Source of the DNA: a virus
Length of the DNA stretch: 27,193 nt
Strand: one strand, 5' to 3'
IMG/VR virus record: IMGVR_UViG_3300030012_001565
Location: 1-27,193 of that record
Shown: positions 8,733 through 16,813 of the stretch, in pieces
Numbering within the stretch: the first letter of the stretch is position 1
Layout of the letters: the number at the start of each line of letters is the position of its first letter
The notes under the pieces: model-generated
The model's input: only the letters and a program-made list of their open reading frames with translations
What the model was told of the DNA's origin: nothing
Databases searched by the model: none
Made by a program: the position numbers and the translations under genes

Positions 8733-11168
8733 TTAACGGGGTTCAAACTCTGCCATATCAAAACCATCAAGACTATCCTCATTAGACTCAAAGGTCTGTG
8801 GAGGAAGATTATTCTTTCTTTGGTTGATAAGCTTAGACTGCTCACTGTTCTGCTGACTGATACGGTCTGATTTAGCTTTCTCCCTTTGAGTTTCTCTGCT
8901 TTGTAAAGCATTCTCACTCATATCTCTAAGCTGCATATTAAAATCAAATTCAGTCTGCATAAGCTGTCTCTTGAGCTCTGCCTCGTTCTTGAGTTTCTCA
9001 ATCTCAAAGGCAATCTCTGCCTGCTTAATCTGCATCTTACTATTTGTCTCTGCTTGTATCTTCTGCATAGCAGTCTGTGCGGCAAGCTCCTGAGATTGCA
9101 ACTGCTGCTGAGATTGCATTGCCTGCATCTGCATTTGTTCTTGCTGCTCCCTATCTTGTTTCTGCTTACGCTTAAGCTTTAACAACTGATTAGCCATTTT
9201 AAGATTTCTAATCTCACGGATGTCAATAGCATCCTCAAGACTAATATCTTTCTGTGACAATGCCATCTGAATGTTCTGTTCTAGCTGTGCCTTCTCCTCC
9301 TCATCAGGACTAACCTCGATAAAGATTCCAAAGTCATATATGTATAGGTCTGATATATCTCCAAGGATACTCACATTGTACTTACCTATCTTATTTATAA
9401 AGTCATCCTTAAAGTCTGAATATTCTAGTATATCAGCAACTCTATATGTTAAAGCCTCTGCTAGTGTTCTATATATATAAAGACTACTGTCAAGTATATG
9501 TCTAGTTGCGGTATTAGAACTTAGTGCTGCAAGCTTCTGTATACCTACCAAAGCATCTGAGTTTGGCGTAGAACCATCCCTAGCCTCGTTCAACCCTGTG
9601 ACGGCTCTAATCATATCTAAGTAATGGTTATAGTTGTATATCAGCATCTGTGATTTACTAGCACCTGATGATGACTGAAGCTCTTTGATAGGAACCTTGC
9701 CCTGATTGTACTCACCATCCTGAGTATAGCTTCTACCAATAACACTACCTGTTTGGAAATACAATCTTAATGCATCCTCAGGGTTATATGCTGAGCCTGT
9801 ACCTAAATCAACCTCATTTAATCCATCGGCATCTATATAAACACCATCAGGTACCACTCGTGATATTACCTGCTGAAGTTTTAAATGTGTCATCTGAATT
9901 AAATCAGCAAAAGGAATCATCCTTCTTACCAATGACTCAATCACACCCTTATACATTCGTGGTGCTGAGGCTACATAGTTTGGTAGTGCGTGCTGACTTG
10001 CAGACTTTGGACGTACCATATTCCTAGCCATCTCCCACTTAAGTAAGATGTTTGTACCCATAACCATAACGCCATCATACCATACATCAATAGTCTTCTC
10101 AATCTTTTCAAATCTACCTTCCTCCATCATATCTACAGGAGGATTGAATTGGTCATCCTTCTCAATAACCTTAGAGCCACCACCCTCAAGCATCTTCTTT
10201 TTATAGACTACCTTCTTAGTGGTCTTATAGTTGAAGTACATAACAGTACAGGTATCCCTATAGAATATATCGTTCTCATAATACTGAGCAGTATTATAGT
10301 AGTCATACCAACTCTGACTATACTGACTTATCTCCTCTAGGTCCTCCCTAGTTAGTGATGGGTCAATCTTTACAAGCTCAGTTATTGGTATAGTCTTTAT
10401 CTCTCCCCAATAGAAGCAGTCCTTAAACTGTGGGTCTTCGGTATAGCTGTATACAATATTTGCAGGGTCTACATATGATATCTTTACTCCCGACCCCGGT
10501 AAGAACTCGTGCTTGGCACAAGATATTCCTAGAACCATTTGGTCGTAATCTAATCTCTTTCTTATATCCTGATAATGATTCTCATCAAAAATAGTATTGA
10601 TAGCCTCCTCCTCTGCTATCTCAATAGCAGGCTTGTAGTTTAGATTCATATATAGCTGAAGCTCCTCATCTGACTCAGGTAGGTTAGCGGGGTCCATAGC
10701 GAATGGGTCTACACCCGACTTCTCTTGAATAATAGATAGCACCTCTTTAGACACCATCTGTCCCTCTATCATATCCTGATACTTACTACGCTTAGCCTGA
10801 GACATTGCATCCTGAGCATAGGTGTCTACCTTAAACAATCTATCGCTCATACCGTTTACAACGATATCAACAAACTTAGGTATAATAGGAACAGGTGTCC
10901 AATCAAGGTTCAAGTAAGATAGGTCTCCATCTATAGCTAGCTCAGCTTTGTATTTACCAATAGACTGCTCGCCTCTTGCATACAGTCTTAATCTATTAAA
11001 GTCTCTCCATTGGCTATAGTACCTACAAGATTGTCCGTCCTTTCTAAACCACTCATACTGAATAGCTTGACCAATCTGTAATCCGAACTCATCTGTTGCT
11101 TTCTCAGCGTCAGAAACAAATTGACTTGGAAATCCTGTAGATGAAATGTTTACTTTTACGTCCTTCAT
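8733..11168 (-). CDS. Portal protein
   Basis: 811 residues, at the large end for portals and similar in size to those of crAss-like and other big podophages. The N-terminal part contains QYEWFRKDGQSCRYYSQWRD and the clip/stem-region segment VPIIPKFVDIVVNGMSDRLF, typical of portals (fixed-position helix plus membrane-free hydrophobic strands). From about residue 660 a long coiled coil begins, extremely rich in Gln and Met (DREQQEQMQMQAMQSQQQLQ), which fits the helical barrel that reaches into the capsid. The C-terminus is acidic. Its ATG overlaps the terminase stop (ATGA), so terminase and portal are co-translated. The portal forms the dodecameric DNA gate at one capsid vertex. Confidence 0.88.
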   Translation of the reverse strand: MKDVKVNISSTGFPSQFVSDAEKATDEFGLQIGQAIQYEWFRKDGQSCRYYSQWRDFNRLRLYARGEQSIGKYKAELAIDGDLSYLNLDWTPVPIIPKFVDIVVNGMSDRLFKVDTYAQDAMSQAKRSKYQDMIEGQMVSKEVLSIIQEKSGVDPFAMDPANLPESDEELQLYMNLNYKPAIEIAEEEAINTIFDENHYQDIRKRLDYDQMVLGISCAKHEFLPGSGVKISYVDPANIVYSYTEDPQFKDCFYWGEIKTIPITELVKIDPSLTREDLEEISQYSQSWYDYYNTAQYYENDIFYRDTCTVMYFNYKTTKKVVYKKKMLEGGGSKVIEKDDQFNPPVDMMEEGRFEKIEKTIDVWYDGVMVMGTNILLKWEMARNMVRPKSASQHALPNYVASAPRMYKGVIESLVRRMIPFADLIQMTHLKLQQVISRVVPDGVYIDADGLNEVDLGTGSAYNPEDALRLYFQTGSVIGRSYTQDGEYNQGKVPIKELQSSSGASKSQMLIYNYNHYLDMIRAVTGLNEARDGSTPNSDALVGIQKLAALSSNTATRHILDSSLYIYRTLAEALTYRVADILEYSDFKDDFINKIGKYNVSILGDISDLYIYDFGIFIEVSPDEEEKAQLEQNIQMALSQKDISLEDAIDIREIRNLKMANQLLKLKRKQKQDREQQEQMQMQAMQSQQQLQSQELAAQTAMQKIQAETNSKMQIKQAEIAFEIEKLKNEAELKRQLMQTEFDFNMQLRDMSENALQSRETQREKAKSDRISQQNSEQSKLINQRKNNLPPQTFESNEDSLDGFDMAEFEPR

Positions 11169-13414
11169 CTTCTAATTATTTCGCTTCTTGTACCGTTATT
11201 GGTATACCTTGCAAAGTTAATACTTATTTTCGACTCTTTTTTCTCAGGGAGATATACCTGCTTTTGGTTTGCCATAATAGCCAAACCTGAACTAATAGTG
11301 GCATCATACTTTGTTCTATTGCTTATATCAAACTTAGCCCAATCCTCAAGAGTTCTAGCGAAAGGCATAAAGCCCATCTCCTCAACATCTCTATATGTTC
11401 CCTCTAAATCTATGCCTATATATTTTTCTATATAAGATTCAATAGCTGAGGCGTGAGCCTGTTTAATATCCTCACTTGAGTTCGGAATACCTCCTAGCTC
11501 TCTCTCTGTCTTAGATAGCCTGTTATAATGTTTATCGGGTCGATTAATACTGAATCCCCTGTAACCTCTGTTCTTGAAATGATATAGTAGTCTAGGCTTA
11601 TTGTTCTCTACAAGTATAGGCATACCATAAAACACACAGGCCATTAGCACCTCCTCAAAGAATATCTCGGCAGTCTGTGGTCTAGCAACATACTCTAAAA
11701 AAAACTCATTGCTAGGTGCATCATCCATATTAAACTTTGTCATTCCGTGCAGTGCTCCGTTAGAGCCACCTCCACCTACAGTACCTGATATATCATAGGA
11801 GTCACAGCCGAATGAGCCTAGATGGTCGTTACCGGGATACTTGATACCTCTCTTGTCTACCACGCTGTTCTGTAATCCCTTCTTTGGTAGCCAACTAACT
11901 AGGAACCTACCCCTCTTGTCAGGAGACCACACAACCTTGGAGTCTATGATTCCATCCTTCCAATGAAAGCTACCCCTAGTAAGGTGGTGCTCATTTATTA
12001 AGGAGTCATTATAATCTATCTGCTGATACAGCTTTGTTAGATTAAAAAGAGATTGCTTGCTTTCATCCCTAAATGCGTGAGACTCGGTACGTGGAAACTG
12101 ACGATAGAACTCGTTCAATGCATCAGGGTCATTCTTTAATGACTCTACCTCTGCCTCCCAATAGTCAATGGCACCATTGTCAATCATCTCACCATCAACA
12201 CCACGTATAGGTTTAGCAGGTTTTCGGAATACCGGCATTCCATATATGTCTATGAATCCCTCCATATTCCACTCCATAGGAATAAACAAAGAATACATAC
12301 CACTTTTGGTTTGACCGTTAGCATTTCTTTTAGTTACATCCGAGTCATTGTATAGCTTCTTAAACTCTTCACCACCCTTTGCCAAGGCATTGGAGGTTGA
12401 GCCCATCATACACTTACCTATAATCTTACTACCTAATCGAAGACAGGTCTTTGTTACACGCCAATTGTTTAATATATTATTTGGTTTTAGCCACTTACCA
12501 CTCTCATCATGAACCAATAGTAATAGCTTCTCACCATCATAGCTGTTGTCATCAGTGTTCTTCCAATCTATTGTTGTATCCAACCCCATCAAATCATCGG
12601 TGGCGGTGTCGTACATATTCTTCTTTGTAATCTTTGCTGCAGGAATCCTAAAGGCTAGCTCAGTCTTTGGTTTGTCCATACCATCCATAATGGGCTTGAA
12701 GAAGAATGGTAGTCTGCTATTGATAGGTACAACCTTGTCGGTAAACATCTTCTTCGCATCAGCACCGGTCTTAGATAGTATACCTACCCTAGAATCTTTT
12801 GCCAATGTTCCGGTGTTGACACATTCAGATGAGCTCATAAATGAAAACCCTGAACGTCTTATCTTTAGGTAGTCCATTCCAAAACTTCGCTTGTCAGCCT
12901 TACACGCCTCCCAATATATATATAGTATCCGGTTAGCCTCCCTGTAGTCAGGATACCCTACATCAATACTTGTCCATTGTAGATACATATAGTGAGGCCC
13001 TGTAATGTAGTTAGGTTTACCATTATTCATAAACCAATATCCTATCTCACGCTTATCAAACTCTCCCTCTATATAGTCTACCCATAGATTCTTAAAGTCG
13101 GTAGGCTTCTCATTCCATTGGAATATAGATGTAATCTTTTCTAGTGGCTTAGGTATTTCGTTACGCTCCCAATACTGCTCAGATGATGTTTTACTTCTTT
13201 TATAAACATCCTTAGGGGCCGCAGGAAGTGCAATCACTAATCCCCTGATATTTATAATATCTCCAATCATTCCTGTCTTAGAGATAATTATCATATCATA
13301 TTTAGAGTCATAGCCATACAACCAACTCTTGTTTCTGTTCTTGTTGGTTACAACATTAGAAGGTACATAACCCTCTAACACTTTGTATAAACTACCTTGA
13401 CCTTCTTTCTGCAA
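11165..13414 (-). CDS. terL: Terminase large subunit (DNA-packaging ATPase/nuclease)
   Basis: 749 residues. The ATPase half shows a Walker A-like stretch RRSGFS at about 186-191 that lacks the usual GK(T/S), Walker B LLLLVHDE at 297-304 with Asp303-Glu304, and a coupling motif GSTSN at 338-342. The C-terminal nuclease half has the acidic motif FGCDSYDISGTVGGGGSNGA, a middle VENNKPRLLYHF motif and the final KYDATISSGLA, the RNase H-like triad layout of TerL. The start is probably TTG at 13414: a stop lies in frame six codons upstream, and the first in-frame ATG is 40 codons in and would remove the plausible N-terminal SWLYGYDSKYD region. The start overlaps the preceding small gene by 23 bases. 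It pumps DNA through the portal and cuts the concatemer. Confidence 0.9.
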   Translation of the reverse strand: MQKEGQGSLYKVLEGYVPSNVVTNKNRNKSWLYGYDSKYDMIIISKTGMIGDIINIRGLVIALPAAPKDVYKRSKTSSEQYWERNEIPKPLEKITSIFQWNEKPTDFKNLWVDYIEGEFDKREIGYWFMNNGKPNYITGPHYMYLQWTSIDVGYPDYREANRILYIYWEACKADKRSFGMDYLKIRRSGFSFMSSSECVNTGTLAKDSRVGILSKTGADAKKMFTDKVVPINSRLPFFFKPIMDGMDKPKTELAFRIPAAKITKKNMYDTATDDLMGLDTTIDWKNTDDNSYDGEKLLLLVHDESGKWLKPNNILNNWRVTKTCLRLGSKIIGKCMMGSTSNALAKGGEEFKKLYNDSDVTKRNANGQTKSGMYSLFIPMEWNMEGFIDIYGMPVFRKPAKPIRGVDGEMIDNGAIDYWEAEVESLKNDPDALNEFYRQFPRTESHAFRDESKQSLFNLTKLYQQIDYNDSLINEHHLTRGSFHWKDGIIDSKVVWSPDKRGRFLVSWLPKKGLQNSVVDKRGIKYPGNDHLGSFGCDSYDISGTVGGGGSNGALHGMTKFNMDDAPSNEFFLEYVARPQTAEIFFEEVLMACVFYGMPILVENNKPRLLYHFKNRGYRGFSINRPDKHYNRLSKTERELGGIPNSSEDIKQAHASAIESYIEKYIGIDLEGTYRDVEEMGFMPFARTLEDWAKFDISNRTKYDATISSGLAIMANQKQVYLPEKKESKISINFARYTNNGTRSEIIRR

Positions 13415-13673
13415 ATCCTTGTTTTGTGTCTACCCTTGACGGACCCTTGTCGGCTATATCTATGTCGGCCCTTTCATTCTCAATCTTTGTAAGTATCTCG
13501 AATGCATCGAATATAGCTAATTTTTTTGTAGCTGCAGCATTTTTTAATCTATCTGCCGCTAATTCATCTTCAGGGTCTATCTTTATAATATCCTCCTTAG
13601 CTACTTTTATAAGCTGCTCAACAGCCTTCATTCCCGCATCTATAATCCTAAGCTTTATATCTTTAGTATCCAT
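13392..13673 (-). CDS. Putative terminase small subunit
   Basis: 93 residues, almost entirely helical, with a charged N-terminal helix (AVEQLIKVAKEDIIKI), a second helix (ADRLKNAAATKKLAIFDAFE) and an Arg-rich tail (FAERRSR). It lies directly before terL and overlaps it by 23 bases; its own start overlaps the stop of the upstream gene. A small helical protein immediately before terL is the usual position of the small terminase, which recognises the packaging site. No helix-turn-helix signature is certain, so the assignment rests on position, size and composition. Confidence 0.6.
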   Translation of the reverse strand: MDTKDIKLRIIDAGMKAVEQLIKVAKEDIIKIDPEDELAADRLKNAAATKKLAIFDAFEILTKIENERADIDIADKGPSRVDTKQGFAERRSR

Positions 13674-14236
13674 TATATCTTTATTGTTATCTGATGGTCA
13701 TACATCCTATACAACTTCTCACCGTCCACCTCAAACTCATACTCACTGTCAGGTTTAAAGCATACCGTGTCTCCACTAGATATACCCTTAGACTTTAGAT
13801 AATCATTAGGATATTTCATAATACCTACTAAGGGCTCCTCGCTAAAAGGCTTAAATATATACGAGTCTGATGTAGGCACAGGTTTTACAAAGCAGTACCT
13901 GTCGTATGAATGCCACTCTCCATCCTGCTTATACATAAAGAACTGCTCCTCATCTATAAAGAATAAGTCATCCTTGAAGAAGCTTTTGCCACTCTGCTGT
14001 ATACCCTTCATATCGTTGTAGAACTTAAAGACGTTATGGTGAACTAATAATGTATCTCCTACTTTTATAGGTCCTTCATATCCTAGTGGTGTCTCTATTA
14101 CTTCAGCATATCTATTAGATACTTTATGGTCTTCCTCCGATGTGCTAGTAATAAAATCAATACCGCCTATAGACTTGACGTTATCATATCGCCTTCCGTT
14201 GTAAGGTTTTGTTATGAAATAAAATGGTGATTTCAT
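13673..14236 (-). CDS. Tandem GroES-like (Cpn10-like) co-chaperonin candidate
   Basis: 187 residues that read as two Cpn10-like halves. In half one, residues 21-31 are KSIGGIDFITS, closely like the GroES mobile loop KSAGGIVLTGS, followed by RYAEVIETP and IKVGDTLLVHHNVF at 57-70, corresponding to GroES GEVLAVG and VKVGDIVIF. In half two, RYCFVKPV at 113-120 is followed by SSGDTVCFKP (153-162) and a GEKLYRMYDHQITIKI tail that resembles the GroES end (NEEVLIMSESDILAIV). The similarity is my own reading of short motifs and needs profile confirmation. The gene sits between a small beta protein and terS/terL, far from the groEL-groES operon. A role as a specialised lid for the phage or host GroEL is inference; a plain virion protein with a related beta fold is the alternative. 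Confidence 0.55.
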   Translation of the reverse strand: MKSPFYFITKPYNGRRYDNVKSIGGIDFITSTSEEDHKVSNRYAEVIETPLGYEGPIKVGDTLLVHHNVFKFYNDMKGIQQSGKSFFKDDLFFIDEEQFFMYKQDGEWHSYDRYCFVKPVPTSDSYIFKPFSEEPLVGIMKYPNDYLKSKGISSGDTVCFKPDSEYEFEVDGEKLYRMYDHQITIKI

Positions 14237-14252
14237 ATTGAGATATGAAATT

Positions 14253-14477
14253 TTAGAAGTTTATATTGTACTCAATAGATACAGGCATTGTATTTGTAAA
14301 GCTTTTCCAAAGCACAACCTCATCATCTTGCTCAATCCAAATCTTTATACTACCATCTTCCTTGTCTTGACGTATAAGATGTATAGTGTATTGATTGTTT
14401 AAGATATTCTGTCCTACAATATAATGCATAGCACCACTCTTGTAGTCAGGACCTATTGCTATCTTTCTAATATCCAT
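14253..14477 (-). CDS. Small beta-rich phage protein, function unknown
   Basis: 74 residues (MDIRKIAIGPDYKSGAMHYI...), a mix of strands with no Cys, no membrane segment and no signal peptide. It ends MPVSIEYNINF. It is packed 16 bases upstream of the tandem GroES-like gene and 4 bases after the fibre-like gene, so it is surely part of the same transcript. I do not recognise a family; the compact beta layout and location among virion genes suggest a minor structural or assembly protein. Confidence 0.75.
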   Translation of the reverse strand: MDIRKIAIGPDYKSGAMHYIVGQNILNNQYTIHLIRQDKEDGSIKIWIEQDDEVVLWKSFTNTMPVSIEYNINF

Positions 14478-14481
14478 TTAA

Positions 14482-15174
14482 TTATACTGCTCTTTCTTCT
14501 CCTGACAAATACCAAATATCAGTCTGTGTTTTTACAAGATTCATAACTGCATACTGAGCTGCGGATTTTATCTTTCCTCCCGAAGCATTTATAGTTGTTG
14601 CACCGGAGCCTTGAACTGTAACTTGTCCTGCTCCCTCTTGAATAATTGTAACTGTAGTTCCTATAGGAATAGCAGTTAAAGCATTTGGAACTATATCTAT
14701 AGTTACGGGACTTGAGTTAGTTGCTACTATAACACCATTAGCATCACTTGAAGCTAATTGATAAGAAGTTATTGATGAACCAAGATTATTAACAGCTTTA
14801 CCACTCACTCTATCTTGCCAAGTAACTTGACCACTTGCATCTGAAACAAGTATCTTATCATTAGTGCCTAATGTGCCACTATAGTCTTTTACCGTACCGC
14901 CTAAAGTTATAGCTCCACCGGATTGCGTTAAGTTACCCGTTATGCCAAAATCCCCTGTCTGAGTGATAGCACCTGTCAACACAATACTCTGTGTTGCGGT
15001 GTTGCCCGCATCAAGCACATTCTGCAAAGTTATGCTGCTCTGAAACAATGAAAGGAGGTCGCTAACTAAAAAGTTTTTAGTGGCGTTAGCAGGTGTACCT
15101 GCAGTATTTGTTCCTATCATCTTGTCCGTTAATAGAACAGGACTTGAATTTGCATATGTACTAATCTTTGACAT
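14482..15174 (-). CDS. Fibre-like structural protein
   Basis: 230 residues, low in charge and rich in Thr, Ser, Gly, Ala and Val. Residues 1-60 include LLTDKMIGTNTAGTPANATK, a common start of phage fibre proteins; the middle has short repeats of the form LTGAITQTGDFGITGNLTQS, expected of a trimeric beta fibre; the C-terminus (VTIIQEGAGQVTVQGSGATT, then INASGG) resembles the beta-sandwich tip found in many head or tail fibre proteins. It ends with WYLSGEERAV. It lies between the coiled-coil gene at 15177 and small virion-type genes. Whether it decorates the head or the tail is not visible. Confidence 0.65.
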   Translation of the reverse strand: MSKISTYANSSPVLLTDKMIGTNTAGTPANATKNFLVSDLLSLFQSSITLQNVLDAGNTATQSIVLTGAITQTGDFGITGNLTQSGGAITLGGTVKDYSGTLGTNDKILVSDASGQVTWQDRVSGKAVNNLGSSITSYQLASSDANGVIVATNSSPVTIDIVPNALTAIPIGTTVTIIQEGAGQVTVQGSGATTINASGGKIKSAAQYAVMNLVKTQTDIWYLSGEERAV

Positions 15175-15176
15175 CT

Positions 15177-15404
15177 CTATTTTTTGTTTTCAGTTACCTC
15201 TCCCGTCTGAACATTTATAACGGAGTCGGCTCCATATTTATCTATAAGCTTCTGTTCGTGCTTACCGAAGTCCTTCTTCAAGACATCAATGGTCTTTAGA
15301 AGTTGGTGCTTGTTAAGCTCTAAATCTGCTAAGGCAAGTTTTGCCTTTTGAAACTCTCCCTGCATCTCACGGATAGTCTCTAATTCTTTTTCATCAAGTT
15401 TCAT
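15177..15404 (-). CDS. Small coiled-coil protein
   Basis: 75 residues, a single long heptad-rich helix from about 5 to 55 (KELETIREMQGEFQKAKLAL) followed by a short tail. No membrane segment. It has its own TATCTTTG promoter box 22 bases upstream and lies 2 bases before the fibre-like gene. It could be a fibre chaperone or scaffold-type helper; function is unknown. Confidence 0.72.
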   Translation of the reverse strand: MKLDEKELETIREMQGEFQKAKLALADLELNKHQLLKTIDVLKKDFGKHEQKLIDKYGADSVINVQTGEVTENKK

Positions 15405-15425
15405 TATATTAAATTTTATTTCCTA

Positions 15426-15433
15426 CAAAGATA
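15426..15433 (-). promoter_or_regulatory. TAnnTTTG -7 promoter box (TATCTTTG)
   Basis: Minus-strand TATCTTTG, 22 bases upstream of the ATG at 15404 and just after the holin stop at 15438. It would start the unit containing fibre, tandem GroES-like and terminase genes. Confidence 0.6.
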
Positions 15434-15437
15434 GGAA

Positions 15438-15833
15438 TTATTTCTTTCTTGTCTTCTCAACCGTTCTACCACCAAAATATGCAGCTATAACTGTAAGTAA
15501 AAGAATCTGTAATAGGTCTACCCAATTATCCTCTACCTTAAAATTAATTTGCCCTGCATCAATAAATATTAACAACATAGTGTTGAAAATTAAAAACATC
15601 AACACCAATGGTCTTACATTCTTTGATAGCCAAGAATCTGAAGTCATATCTGACCTCCACCTCTCGGTGACGTTCTTTTGCATATCTGCCTCCGCATTGA
15701 TGAGTATCTCTGTCATCTCCTTTTCAAACTGAGCCTTTTCTTCTTTAGTTCTAACAAATCTGTCAACAACTCCGCCGACCTGCTCAACAATGCCCGAACC
15801 CTTTCCAAATAACCTTGCTAATATTTCTTTCAT
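15438..15833 (-). CDS. Holin (3TM-type holin family candidate)
   Basis: 131 residues. The N-terminal half is an amphipathic charged region (EEKAQFEKEMTEILINAEAD). Then comes the conserved-looking SWLSKNVRPLVLMFLIFNTM with a membrane segment at about 74-91, and a second at 105-120 ending in YFGGRTVEKTRKK. This layout, helix plus SWLSKNVRPL before the first membrane segment and GGR at the end, fits the GTA/3TM holin family. It overlaps the upstream amidase stop (ATGA), forming a lysis cassette in which the holin permits the amidase to reach the peptidoglycan. Confidence 0.8.
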   Translation of the reverse strand: MKEILARLFGKGSGIVEQVGGVVDRFVRTKEEKAQFEKEMTEILINAEADMQKNVTERWRSDMTSDSWLSKNVRPLVLMFLIFNTMLLIFIDAGQINFKVEDNWVDLLQILLLTVIAAYFGGRTVEKTRKK

Positions 15834-16489
15834 TCGTTCTCGATTTTATTTATCATTTCAATGTGAGCCTTCGCAATACGGTCTCTACCCACCTCGCTCA
15901 ATAGGTATCTCTTGCATTCCTTTTCGTTTGTCATAAAGAAGTTCTCCGACAGTATAGCGGGCATAGCTGTGTGTATAAGAACATAGAAGTTTGACTCTTT
16001 GTCTACATCACCATCGCTTGTATCTTTACGCATTCTTATCAAAGGGAACTCTTTCTCAACCTCTTTGTACAATACTGTTGCTATATGGTCTGACTGAGTT
16101 TCTCCCGGAGAAGTAAATACCTCCCAACCATTTGCCGACTCATCACTAAATCCATTGGCGTGTATGCTTACATATATACAAGGCTTGTCTGACTCACGAT
16201 AAACTTCATTAGCCATCTTTACTCTCGTAGATAGAGAAACATCCTCATTGGTGTCTACTAGGTTTATGTACTCAATATTGTTTTCATCACAATACTTAGC
16301 AATACGTTTTACTATAGCACGATTAAACTCACCCTCGAAGAGCTGAGTACCATCTGCCCAAATAGGGCTACGCTTTCCGGATGTCTGATAGACACCATCA
16401 ATAATTCCACCGTGACCATTATCAAGAATCCAAAGATACTTTGAATCGCTCTTGATTTCTTGACCACAGCATCTACATACTTTTGCCAT
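15830..16489 (-). CDS. N-acetylmuramoyl-L-alanine amidase (endolysin, Amidase_3 type)
   Basis: 219 residues. The zinc-dependent amidase motifs are in order: ILDNGHGG with His26, LFEGEFN with Glu54, YVSIHANG with His110, and ILSENFFMTN with catalytic Glu182. These match the LytC/AmiC fold that cleaves the amide between MurNAc and L-Ala. The first residues (VCRCCGQEIKSD) hold a CxCC cluster resembling half a zinc ribbon, which is unusual for the family. There is no signal peptide, so release depends on a holin, and the holin gene follows with an ATGA overlap. A membrane-anchored coiled-coil gene precedes it. It acts as the endolysin at the end of infection. Confidence 0.92.
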   Translation of the reverse strand: MAKVCRCCGQEIKSDSKYLWILDNGHGGIIDGVYQTSGKRSPIWADGTQLFEGEFNRAIVKRIAKYCDENNIEYINLVDTNEDVSLSTRVKMANEVYRESDKPCIYVSIHANGFSDESANGWEVFTSPGETQSDHIATVLYKEVEKEFPLIRMRKDTSDGDVDKESNFYVLIHTAMPAILSENFFMTNEKECKRYLLSEVGRDRIAKAHIEMINKIENE

Positions 16490-16495
16490 AATTTA

Positions 16496-16759
16496 CTATT
16501 GAAGTTCATAGAGACGATTCTCCATAGTCTGAAGTTGTCCCTTAATCTCTGTGATTTCCTCCTTGATAAATGTAAGTTCATTAGAGGTTTTTATTACCGC
16601 CTCCCTGACCTCTTGGTCTTGGGCAGGTAATGTCTTAGCTTCCTCAATCTGAGATTGGAGAGTGAAGTACATACTTACAAAAGTCCCTATTAAACCTGCA
16701 ATAAAAATAAAGTTCCTTGGTGAAAGATTTATTTTTGTGTCCTCACTAATCGTTTCCAT
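16496..16759 (-). CDS. Membrane-anchored coiled-coil protein, possible spanin or lysis accessory
   Basis: 87 residues: a short N-terminal cytoplasmic stretch, one membrane segment at about 16-34 (NFIFIAGLIGTFVSMYFTLQ), then a predicted coiled coil to the end (EITEIKGQLQTMENRLYELQ). N-in with a periplasmic coiled coil is the design of inner-membrane spanins, and the gene lies six bases before the amidase. A holin accessory or unrelated membrane tether is equally possible, and no outer-membrane lipoprotein partner is seen nearby. Confidence 0.65.
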   Translation of the reverse strand: METISEDTKINLSPRNFIFIAGLIGTFVSMYFTLQSQIEEAKTLPAQDQEVREAVIKTSNELTFIKEEITEIKGQLQTMENRLYELQ

Positions 16760-16813
16760 CTCTAATTATTTCATAATTTATTTTTACATCTACCGATACA
16801 GTAGAATAGAATC

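Noticed and set aside
8711-8917. 68-codon minus-strand ORF within the portal gene
   Set aside because: Same-strand alternative frame within the conserved portal C-terminus, with no sign of its own promoter or leader.
13426-13758. 110-codon plus-strand ORF opposite the putative small terminase gene
   Set aside because: It is antisense to two packed genes, and its Ser/Ile/Phe-rich product reflects the complementary strand of Glu/Asp/Lys codons.
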